54,215 bases of DNA from a virus. Both the position numbers and the translations under genes were made by a program. Position 1 is the first letter of the stretch, and the number at the start of each line of letters is the position of its first letter. The notes beneath the pieces were generated by a model. The model was given only the letters and a program-made list of their open reading frames with translations, had not been told where the DNA came from and made no database searches. The stretch spans positions 1-54,215 of IMG/VR virus record IMGVR_UViG_3300044961_000053; one strand, written 5' to 3'. Positions 40,746 to 47,903 of the stretch are shown in pieces.

Positions 40746-41168
40746 TTAAGTCCCATAGTTGTTTGTAGGTTTACTTGTTCGTAATAAATCCGATGGGTAA
40801 GCATCTACATAAACTTCGCCTATTCGGCCCGTCAAGCGGGCTCTGTAGCGCCCGCTGACAGAAAGGATATGAGAGGGCCTAGTCGGTGTCAAGACAATCG
40901 CACTGCCATCAGGATGGACGGCAGGCGCATACATAGTACCCGACCCAACTCCAGCGACCATTTCAATAGTTACATACTCACCTGAGGTCAAATTAAAAGC
41001 TCGAATTGAGTACGGTTTGTTAACAACAGCAAATACTGCTGAAACATCGGTCAAGTTATCCGGACCAAACAAAATCCGAGAATCGCCATTTAAAATCTCG
41101 CCCGGCAACGCTAATGAATTGTCAGGTAAACTTTGCACAAATTGCCCCACTATATTAGCCATTACCAT
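40746..41168 (-). CDS. Hypothetical 140-aa beta-rich protein
   Basis: ATG 41168 has AAGG five bases upstream; ATG 41162, which forms TAATG with the previous stop, is the alternative. Predicted beta-sandwich (PYSIRAFNLTSGEYVTIEMV, SHILSVSGRYRARLTGRIGE). Could be a fibre-base or head-surface protein. No family recognised. Confidence 0.7.
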   Translation of the reverse strand: MVMANIVGQFVQSLPDNSLALPGEILNGDSRILFGPDNLTDVSAVFAVVNKPYSIRAFNLTSGEYVTIEMVAGVGSGTMYAPAVHPDGSAIVLTPTRPSHILSVSGRYRARLTGRIGEVYVDAYPSDLLRTSKPTNNYGT

Positions 41169-41434
41169 TTAACCTTGTCAGCCCAATAGGCAGCAGACAA
41201 CCTACCTTTTTTAATATTTCTAGCGTGCCGAGCTTTAAAAGCCTCGCGTCTTTTTCTATAAGAATCAGACTCTCCATCTTTCTTAGGAGAGCCCTTTACG
41301 CCTTGCTGTCCAAAACGAATTAACTTCACTTCGTCGCCAACTTTTGCAAGTACGGCGTGCGACTTAGTTGGGTGCCGTGGCGTTCTTTTCGGTTTGTTAT
41401 AACCAGAAAAAGTTTCATTTCCGCGCTTAATCAT
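41162..41434 (-). CDS. Conserved basic 90-aa phage protein
   Basis: Starts at ATG 41434 or upstream TTG 41443. The pattern KPKRTPRHPTKSHAVLAKVG, IRFGQQGVKGSP, RKRREAFKARHARNIKKG and AAYWADKVKW is a sequence I know from many podoviral structural operons near portal and capsid genes. Very basic; no function assigned. Overlaps the next gene. Confidence 0.85.
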   Translation of the reverse strand: MIKRGNETFSGYNKPKRTPRHPTKSHAVLAKVGDEVKLIRFGQQGVKGSPKKDGESDSYRKRREAFKARHARNIKKGRLSAAYWADKVKW

Positions 41435-41435
41435 A

Positions 41436-41693
41436 CTATTCAACTAAAATGTCTAAGATTCTACGCCATTTAGGAGCTAACGGTCTGACATCTTCTTGAT
41501 TTGTATTAACTCGCGCTCTAGCGGCACTAACCTCATTTGGAGTAAAAAGAAGCGGAACCATATTACCCGAAACTTCTCTAAGGTACGCTCTAATTAAACA
41601 GGTGCTAGCAAAAACTGCTGGCTGTTTAGAATCGGGGTTAGGAATAAACTCGTTTTTAGTAGTATCTCTAATATCAATAACACTGCGAGTCAT
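41436..41693 (-). CDS. Hypothetical 85-aa protein
   Basis: Start at ATG 41693, with AGGAG seven bases upstream. Compact sequence with a C-terminal helix (ARVNTNQEDVRPLAPKWRRI). Lies at the border between the GC-rich fibre fragment and the capsid module. No family recognised. Confidence 0.7.
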   Translation of the reverse strand: MTRSVIDIRDTTKNEFIPNPDSKQPAVFASTCLIRAYLREVSGNMVPLLFTPNEVSAARARVNTNQEDVRPLAPKWRRILDILVE

Positions 41694-41725
41694 AAAACAA
41701 CTCCTAATATTATGTCTGTAGAACA

Positions 41726-41926
41726 CTAGCTGCAATTTGCATGTGTTAAACGCAATATACCTTCCAGTTGCGCCACGAAATCCATGCTGATGGGACGATC
41801 ATCCGACCACCAGTTAAAGCCGTCGGACCAAACAGGCACCACTGATGAGCCGCCAATCGAGACCTGTTGTAAAAACCCCGCTTGCGATGAATCGACGACA
41901 ATATATCTCGCTCCTATACCAGCCAA
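41726..41926 (-). pseudogene. Fibre-like ORF without a clear start
   Basis: The frame ending at 41726 gives a protein-like sequence (GARYIVVDSSQAGFLQQVSI, PVWSDGFNWWSDD) but has no convincing start. TTG 41926 is the first plausible one, and further upstream the frame is Arg-rich shadow. It may be the broken C-terminal part of the fibre gene at 42090-42398, reached by a frameshift, or a remnant. The real boundaries are uncertain. Confidence 0.4.
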
Positions 41927-42093
41927 TGACGCCGGCGGCAGTGGGTCACCGTTATCCCGACCTTCCGGCCTTCCTCCACGGTCTGGGCTGCAACCGCCAG
42001 CGGCGCCAGTACGCCCTCGCAAGTCGGGCAGCCGCGCTTCTTCGATTCGCTCAATTTGTTCATGGCTTCTGCGAGCATGGATTCCCGGCTCAC
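41914..42093 (-). CDS. 59-aa Cys-containing protein in a GC-rich patch
   Basis: GTG 42093 overlaps the TGA of the upstream fibre ORF (GTGA); ATG 42078 is the alternative. Sequence KRGCPTCEGVLAPLAVAAQT has a CxxC, with a later HC pair (TVTHCRRRHW), so metal binding is possible. Base composition is much richer in GC than the capsid genes. Unknown function. Confidence 0.5.
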   Translation of the reverse strand: MSRESMLAEAMNKLSESKKRGCPTCEGVLAPLAVAAQTVEEGRKVGITVTHCRRRHWLV

Positions 42094-42398
42094 GGCACAC
42101 CCCCGAGCATCGCAGCGACCGACGCCAGCGCCGCAGCGTCCGCGTAGGACCAACGTGCAAACGGTTGTTGACCGCCTGCCGGATCGTCTTTCCAACCTCT
42201 CGCGCCGCTGCTGTCCGTGCCGTAGACCTTGTTCGGCCCGGGACTGGCCGTGTCGCCGGCGAGCGAGAGCGTGCGGTTGGCGCTCAGGTCGCCACCACCG
42301 GTCAGACTGTGTTGCGTCGCAACTTCACGTGACGCAGGAACATCCCCACCTCCACCACCAGCAGGTTCATACATTACATTGTTTTGAGTAATAGTCAT
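42090..42398 (-). CDS. Short tail-fibre protein or fragment, 102 aa
   Basis: ATG 42398 overlaps the previous stop (TGATG), with GAGAG upstream. After a Gly-rich joint (PAGGGGGDVPA) comes HSLTGGGDLSANRTLSLAGD, then KVYGTDSSGARGWKDDP, repeat motifs common in phage fibre proteins. It stops much earlier than usual fibres. It may be a small fibre-tip adaptor or a truncated fibre acquired with the GC-rich patch (41930-42340). Confidence 0.65.
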   Translation of the reverse strand: MTITQNNVMYEPAGGGGGDVPASREVATQHSLTGGGDLSANRTLSLAGDTASPGPNKVYGTDSSGARGWKDDPAGGQQPFARWSYADAAALASVAAMLGGVP

Positions 42399-42748
42399 CA
42401 CTTACTCTCGACAGAGGTTCCTATAACAACGCCTGCTGCATCAGACGAACTCCAGCCACTACCAACTTTCGCTCGAACCTGCCACTCTCCACCTAAATAA
42501 ATAGTAGCAGCAAAACCGTTTGCCGTTTGCGTATGTACAGTAGACCACTCATCGTCTGGAGACGGCCAAGGAGTTTTATCGAAATTAAAATATGGTCTAA
42601 TCTGTAGTTCTACTGGAGCCGGAAGCGGATCGTATTCAACATCATACAATCCAGCAGCAAACATAGTAGCTTTACCGTTAACAAGTCTAACGGCTGGAGT
42701 AGCTGGAGCGCTCGAAGAAAGCACAAAGTAAACTTCATTACTGCTCAT
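42398..42748 (-). CDS. Hypothetical 116-aa beta-sandwich protein
   Basis: GGAGAG five bases before ATG. Beta-rich with a Pro/Trp-rich middle (YFNFDKTPWPSPDDEWSTV) and an Ig-like end (EWQVRAKVGSGWSSSD). Lies between the glycosyltransferase and fibre fragment; likely a surface-exposed accessory fibre or head protein. Family not recognised. Confidence 0.75.
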   Translation of the reverse strand: MSSNEVYFVLSSSAPATPAVRLVNGKATMFAAGLYDVEYDPLPAPVELQIRPYFNFDKTPWPSPDDEWSTVHTQTANGFAATIYLGGEWQVRAKVGSGWSSSDAAGVVIGTSVESK

Positions 42749-43332
42749 TATAGCTCTCCAATAAACGCACTGAACTTTTGTTTATTCATCCAACGCATCC
42801 ACGAAGCTCTTGTAGCATTTCGTCCGTGAATAACTCGATGTAATAAAAACTCCGGACTTATAGTACCCTTATGGTTTTTAGCTAGTGCAAGCCATAAAAG
42901 CGCATCTTCAACAACTCTACATCGTTCCAATAATCCGTAGTATTTTTCTACTACACTACGTTTAATTAATTTAAAACCTTGGAAGTAATAAAGCCGCTTT
43001 TTAGCTACATTAAAATCAGTCGAAGATGGTATTACACCGGCTTTGGTGTCACCCTCTATTGAATAGCCAGAAATTATAAAATCGTTGTCTTTTATTCTGT
43101 CTAATTGAGTATCAACGGCGCCGGGTAAAAGATAGTCGTCGTCATCAATAAAACTGACATACTCTCCATCGCCCTGCTTAAAACCTTCTACACGCAATTG
43201 CCCGAAGTGCGGGTCAGAGTTACCGATGACTTCGTGAATTCTAACTTTTGGATGCGCTAGAGATTGAGCACAGCGTTCAAACCACTCAGGTTTAGCTAAA
43301 GAATGGTACCGAATGACGTGTATATCGATCAT
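42748..43332 (-). CDS. Family 2-type glycosyltransferase
   Basis: 194 aa. Rossmann-like start (MIDIHVIRYHSLAKPEWFER) and the DxD metal site in SFIDDDDYLLPG (D63-D66), followed by VVEDALLWLALA with the general-base region (E/D) of GT-A enzymes. Expected to move a sugar from a nucleotide donor to an acceptor. Encoded inside the late fibre cluster, it may modify virion fibres or the host surface. Shorter than cellular GT2 enzymes but with the core motifs intact. Confidence 0.85.
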   Translation of the reverse strand: MIDIHVIRYHSLAKPEWFERCAQSLAHPKVRIHEVIGNSDPHFGQLRVEGFKQGDGEYVSFIDDDDYLLPGAVDTQLDRIKDNDFIISGYSIEGDTKAGVIPSSTDFNVAKKRLYYFQGFKLIKRSVVEKYYGLLERCRVVEDALLWLALAKNHKGTISPEFLLHRVIHGRNATRASWMRWMNKQKFSAFIGEL

Positions 43333-43463
43333 AATCTACCTGAATAAAAGCCAAGTAGAAACGCTATAGAAATGGAAAGTCCTATACGCCATCCTATACA
43401 AACAGAACAATCTGTTCCTAAAGTAAACAGATTAAAGAGAAACACACCTATCTTCTCGATCAT
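43329..43463 (-). CDS. 44-aa membrane protein
   Basis: ATG 43463 overlaps the previous stop, and its TGA overlaps the glycosyltransferase ATG (ATGA at both ends). Two hydrophobic parts (VFLFNLFTLG and IGLSISIAFLLGFYSG) with two Cys between. Position before a glycosyltransferase suggests a membrane anchor or partner for it; a holin is also possible but the lysis cassette lies elsewhere. Confidence 0.7.
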   Translation of the reverse strand: MIEKIGVFLFNLFTLGTDCSVCIGWRIGLSISIAFLLGFYSGRL

Positions 43464-45076
43464 GGCGGAGGTCCGGACGGTAAAATTTCACCTTCAAAAA
43501 GCACTGTATTATTGCCAATATTCGGTTCAGAAATTCCACTAACAGTAAATATATGAGAAAACAGCCCCGGCTCAATAGGCGTAAACCACATTCTAACGAA
43601 TATAAATCCACCGGGAGGTACGTTTTCAACAGTATAGCAATCGTTAAACTCAGCTTCGGTTAAAACAATATCCGGGCCTTCTTCCCAACTCTTTCCTATA
43701 ATATACATGCCTTCTCCAAACGGAAATTCTTGAAATTCCGGTCTAGGAATCGGCATACAAATAGTAACTTCATTTGCAACTGAAACGCCATTATTTCTGG
43801 CGATGACATCAACCCAACTATCAACACCAGAAACAAAAGTGTAGCTTTGTTCAACTATCTCAATACTTAAATCTTCGGTATCAACAGAAACGTGTAAAGT
43901 AGCTGAATCAAATGACTGCCCTTCATTAATATACAAAGGTAGTAAATCAACGAAGGTGGTGTTAGTATAAGTGCCAGGTTCCCAAGGGTACACTTGATAA
44001 CTAAAAGTTACCTGACCTCCAGCAGGTATGCCACAATAAAACCCCGCTACTAATTGTGTTGAAGTCACAGAAGCGGGACCAAAAGCGCCGCCAGTGTACG
44101 AAATTAAAATAGGCTCAGAAGTTGAATAATTACCCGCTAAGTTATCTCTAACCAAAGCGTCTACAGCATCTTCTGGACCGGCGTTAGATATAGTAACAGT
44201 AAAAGAAGAGATTTGACCATAAACGATGCTGCTTGGAGTGGCGACTTTATTCACTGTAAGGTTTACAGTTGGTGTGCAATCCACATTGCATAGGTATCTA
44301 GCTATATCACTAGCCGGAATAGAGACTATACAATTAAACTCATTTAAAGCAAGTAATCGTAGAGGGAACCTATCAGGCGAGGGTTGTATAGTACTTCCAA
44401 AATTACAAGGGTCTAAAAGCGAGCTTAAATTAACATAAAGCCCGTCAGGTCTAACCTGAATTAAATTACCTTCGTAAGGAGAAACTAAAACGTCCGAAGA
44501 AAGAATTCGTATACCAGCAATTTCTGTTACAGTATGGTCGATAGTGGTAGTATCTGCTACATCAATCGCAAAAGTATTAGCTATGTGCCATGTAATATCG
44601 TTTAACTGCCGAACTTCAATACCTCTACCTGCCACAATTTCAAACGGCGGTGGACGAAGGCACTCACAAAGCCTACGCAGTCCATTAGATAAAACTTCAT
44701 TAGCCCACTCATGGGTCATACTAAACTGCCACCAAAAGCAGTGCATGAACCCGTGAGAGCCTACAAAACGCAGTCTATATCTGCCTGACTTATGAAGAAC
44801 TATCTCATTTTGATCTTGAGTAAGCGTAAGTTCACCGTCAAATGGCTTATACGCCTCGAAATTATCACCTGAAAGTTCTCCAACAAGTTGAAGAACTTCA
44901 ATGTACTCATTTTCTCGCAGACCAAACGCGACTACTTTTACCGGTTCTCTGTCTACGTTTATATTTGCAGACATGAAACTGGTTGACGTTGGAGAGAACG
45001 CCATAGAAAAAGGTTGGCGCTCTCGCCCGGCAGCCCACGGCGTAGGTATCGGATGCGTTGATTTCTTGTTTGCCAT
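43460..45076 (-). CDS. Fibre-like protein with DUF11/CARDB Ig-like domains, 538 aa
   Basis: Residues 1-270 are homologous to the N-terminus of the 847-aa protein at 45078 (NVDREPVKVVAFGL; FSMTHEW; LCECLRPP). The C-terminal half has Ig-like domains of the DUF11/CARDB type (about 285 on: VNLTVNKVATPSSIVYGQIS; about 420 on: LSIEIVEQSYTFVSG). Ends in Pro-rich PSGPPP. Ig-like domains on phage virions usually bind sugars or mucus. A head- or tail-fibre role is inferred. Confidence 0.8.
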   Translation of the reverse strand: MANKKSTHPIPTPWAAGRERQPFSMAFSPTSTSFMSANINVDREPVKVVAFGLRENEYIEVLQLVGELSGDNFEAYKPFDGELTLTQDQNEIVLHKSGRYRLRFVGSHGFMHCFWWQFSMTHEWANEVLSNGLRRLCECLRPPPFEIVAGRGIEVRQLNDITWHIANTFAIDVADTTTIDHTVTEIAGIRILSSDVLVSPYEGNLIQVRPDGLYVNLSSLLDPCNFGSTIQPSPDRFPLRLLALNEFNCIVSIPASDIARYLCNVDCTPTVNLTVNKVATPSSIVYGQISSFTVTISNAGPEDAVDALVRDNLAGNYSTSEPILISYTGGAFGPASVTSTQLVAGFYCGIPAGGQVTFSYQVYPWEPGTYTNTTFVDLLPLYINEGQSFDSATLHVSVDTEDLSIEIVEQSYTFVSGVDSWVDVIARNNGVSVANEVTICMPIPRPEFQEFPFGEGMYIIGKSWEEGPDIVLTEAEFNDCYTVENVPPGGFIFVRMWFTPIEPGLFSHIFTVSGISEPNIGNNTVLFEGEILPSGPPP

Positions 45077-45077
45077 A

Positions 45078-47621
45078 TTAGTCGCAAATAGCGTCGCAAT
45101 TAAGAGTAGGCGAGCCTATAACAGCCACATCAGAATATAAAGTCGGAGTACCGCCTATATAAGAACCCGCCTTGCTTACACAACCACCAGAGAAACTTAC
45201 ACCAACGTCATAGATATTTTGTTGCGGATCGCACTGTACAGCACGCAATTGGACAATGTATTTCCAACCGCTGACATTCCACGTTCTAAAATCAACTCCG
45301 TTTCTTGCATCAAACGGTGCTGGCGATCCGTCTAATAACTGAGTTTGTTCACTAATTATCTGGAACCTTGGCACGAAATTTCCAACAAGCGCAAAAGGCC
45401 CGGTCCGCGCTGCGCATTCAGGAGTTGGCGAATTAGACTCTGCTCTAAACACTACAGTAGCTATTTCGCATTTCGCCCCTACAGGAATGACACTTTCAAC
45501 TTCAAAATTTAAACCACAACAATTTGGCGATGGGCCAGACCCACTTTGAGTAACAGCCGGGAACTGAATCGGAATAGTGTAACTAATGTTAGTGCCAGGT
45601 ATTAAATTACCTAAGTTATCTACACATCTTGCACCAACAGTGAAATTAGTAGACCCTCCGCTATTTAGCGCAGACGCGGTAAAAGTGTAACGTACAGTAA
45701 AAGAAGTTACATTAGCGAAGTAAAAATCTACTTCAGAAGTTGTGGGGTTAAACGAACTCGGAAGCCCGAATACGTCTATTTCGGAAACTGTCCACCCGCT
45801 CGGAATTGGAAATGGCTGCGATAATGCAAAGTTTTTAGTACGAGCCAAAACTGCATTCTGTCCGGTTAAAGTAACTTCTAAGTAGAACGAATCTCCAACA
45901 GAAACTGGCGCGGATATAGACGAGAAAGTATGGCTATAAGCACTTGAACACGTAGGCGGAGGCTCACCTTCGCAGTTTGCGTTAACTTGCGGAAACGAAA
46001 TAGTAACGCTCTCACTAACAAAAGTATCTCCAAGTTGGTTTCCAAAAGAATTAAAGCACGCTCCGCTAACCGTAAATGTTCTAGTAGTAGAAGAAACGCA
46101 AGACACAGCTCGAAGTCGAATTACATTAGTTACAAAATTAGTTCCAGCAGTGCTATGGTTAACGCCAAATCTAATATCCTGACTAGCAGGAGTACTTGTA
46201 ACGCTATCAATAACCCAACCCGTTGGAGTCAAGTCACTTAAATCGTTGACAAATAAACGGCCGTGACAGTTCGGATTAAAGGCTGCGATTGAAATCACAG
46301 TTACATCGAACGTAGCACCAACGGCAACCGGCACAGTCGGCGGTGTAGAGCTTATGTTAATAATTAAAGCGCAGCAACTCGGTGGAGGCGGCGGTTCTTC
46401 TCCACAATCTTCCGTAATTGCAGGTAGGTTAACAGAAACAGGGTAGGAAACTTGCGATCCGTCAATCAACTGTCCTGCATTGTTTCTGCAATTTCCAGTG
46501 GCTGTAAAAGCGACATTTCTACCGACTGGGTTGCATTCAACTGCAACAAACGTAAAGACTACAGACCAAGACGTTATATTGGCTGTATGAAAATCAATAC
46601 TGGTATACGGATTTTGCCCGGTAAAACTGGTGCCTTGGAATCGCCAACCATTGATAGTCTGCCCAACTATCGGGGCAAACGTGAGCGGATTTGTAAACGC
46701 TCTACATATGGCTGCATTAGAACCAGTAGCAGTAAGCGTTATATTAATAGTCGTTCCAACTCCAATACTTTCAAGAGTCTGAACTACATGACTGAAAGTT
46801 AAAGCGCAGCAGTTTGGAGGAGGCGGTTCTTCTTCGCACTCAAACTCACAAACATAGTTAGCAAGAGACCGTGCTCTTACCCAACGAATGCAACCTTGAT
46901 TATCTAATACAAGAAAGCGCGCATTTCTTACAAGCCCATTAAATGGCTGAACAAGCGTGCCTAAATTGCATGGAGCGTTAGGGTCGGAAAGCGTTGCATA
47001 CAAGCCATCATCACGAGCAAACATTTCATTGCCCGGATCTTCCGACAACTTAACATGCGAACTCAACACTCCTTCAACTATCTGATGATCTACAGTAGTA
47101 GAATCATCAGCAGTATGGATGGCGGTGTTCGTAACTCGCCAAGTTCCTCCACCCAAATCCTCGACTAAGATGCCGTTTCCAGCAACTAACGTAACTTCAT
47201 TGGGACGAACGCAATCGCACAAATAACGAAGTGCTTCTGCAATTTCATCATACCACTCATGCGTCATACTAAAAGTCCACCAAAAAGCGGTGGACTCTGT
47301 AGAACTGCTAACTAACATTTCAAGCTGGTATCTTCCCGATCTATGAAGAATGACTTCATTTCGGTTTGCGTTAAGAACGATACCTTCTGGATAAGGAAGG
47401 TAAGGCTCACTTAGCAATTCATCGTTTACACCAACAACTTGATTTACACGAATCTCTGCATCACCAGTCAGCCCCATAACAACGACTTTGACTGGCTCAC
47501 GATCGACGTTTATTATAGGCGACGTAGTTGCCGTCGGCGAAAAGACAAACCTACTAATTAAAACCTCTGATTGCCCAGAAGCAAGAGTAGGAGTCGGAGT
47601 TTTAGAAATTTCGTTAGCCAT
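45078..47621 (-). CDS. Cys-rich fibre-like protein with four Ig-like units, 847 aa
   Basis: Residues 1-265: attachment module shared with the 538-aa neighbour. Then four units of about 140 aa (about 266-405, 406-551, 552-696, 697-847). Three of them start with a Pro-rich joint and a CC pair (PPPPNCCALTFSHV, PPPPSCCALI, SPNCCGLNF), and the third has TCSSAYSHTF instead. Each carries further paired cysteines (CRNNAG, CFNSFG, CVDNLG, CVSKAG). This suggests disulphide-stabilised beta domains on the virion surface. Ends CDAICD. Probably a host-contact fibre. Confidence 0.82.
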   Translation of the reverse strand: MANEISKTPTPTLASGQSEVLISRFVFSPTATTSPIINVDREPVKVVVMGLTGDAEIRVNQVVGVNDELLSEPYLPYPEGIVLNANRNEVILHRSGRYQLEMLVSSSTESTAFWWTFSMTHEWYDEIAEALRYLCDCVRPNEVTLVAGNGILVEDLGGGTWRVTNTAIHTADDSTTVDHQIVEGVLSSHVKLSEDPGNEMFARDDGLYATLSDPNAPCNLGTLVQPFNGLVRNARFLVLDNQGCIRWVRARSLANYVCEFECEEEPPPPNCCALTFSHVVQTLESIGVGTTINITLTATGSNAAICRAFTNPLTFAPIVGQTINGWRFQGTSFTGQNPYTSIDFHTANITSWSVVFTFVAVECNPVGRNVAFTATGNCRNNAGQLIDGSQVSYPVSVNLPAITEDCGEEPPPPPSCCALIINISSTPPTVPVAVGATFDVTVISIAAFNPNCHGRLFVNDLSDLTPTGWVIDSVTSTPASQDIRFGVNHSTAGTNFVTNVIRLRAVSCVSSTTRTFTVSGACFNSFGNQLGDTFVSESVTISFPQVNANCEGEPPPTCSSAYSHTFSSISAPVSVGDSFYLEVTLTGQNAVLARTKNFALSQPFPIPSGWTVSEIDVFGLPSSFNPTTSEVDFYFANVTSFTVRYTFTASALNSGGSTNFTVGARCVDNLGNLIPGTNISYTIPIQFPAVTQSGSGPSPNCCGLNFEVESVIPVGAKCEIATVVFRAESNSPTPECAARTGPFALVGNFVPRFQIISEQTQLLDGSPAPFDARNGVDFRTWNVSGWKYIVQLRAVQCDPQQNIYDVGVSFSGGCVSKAGSYIGGTPTLYSDVAVIGSPTLNCDAICD

Positions 47622-47625
47622 GCGT

Positions 47626-47901
47626 TTAGAGTATCGCGTTATGTAAACTGGCTTTTATTTGAGTAAAAAGCTGCCACTTATCAGCGCTTTTCGGTACAGG
47701 CAGTGAGTCAATCGGATCACGCCAAAATAAAGTTTTTCTATTAAAATTTCCAACTCCGCCTAAAGTATAGCCAACATACCTATCGCCAAATTTAACTACG
47801 AAGCGCTGTTCTTGAGGCTTAAGCTCAACAACAATTCCCGGTCCGTACGCCAAATCGTGGACTGAATCGCCAACTAAAATTGGGCTCCCATCAAACTGCA
47901 T
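47626..47901 (-). CDS. Conserved small protein after portal, 91 aa
   Basis: GGGAG seven bases before ATG, located in the end of the portal gene. SH3/Tudor-like beta sequence (VGDSVHDLAYGPGIVVELKP, FVVKFGDRYVGYTLGG). Proteins of this form follow the portal in several podoviruses; function unassigned. Might bind the portal or packaged DNA. Confidence 0.75.
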   Translation of the reverse strand: MQFDGSPILVGDSVHDLAYGPGIVVELKPQEQRFVVKFGDRYVGYTLGGVGNFNRKTLFWRDPIDSLPVPKSADKWQLFTQIKASLHNAIL

Positions 47902-47903
47902 TA

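Noticed and set aside
41784-42391. Plus-strand ORFs of 111-182 aa in the GC-rich island
   Set aside because: Long frames are expected by chance in GC-rich DNA; their Arg/Pro-rich sequences look like shadows of the leftward fibre frames.
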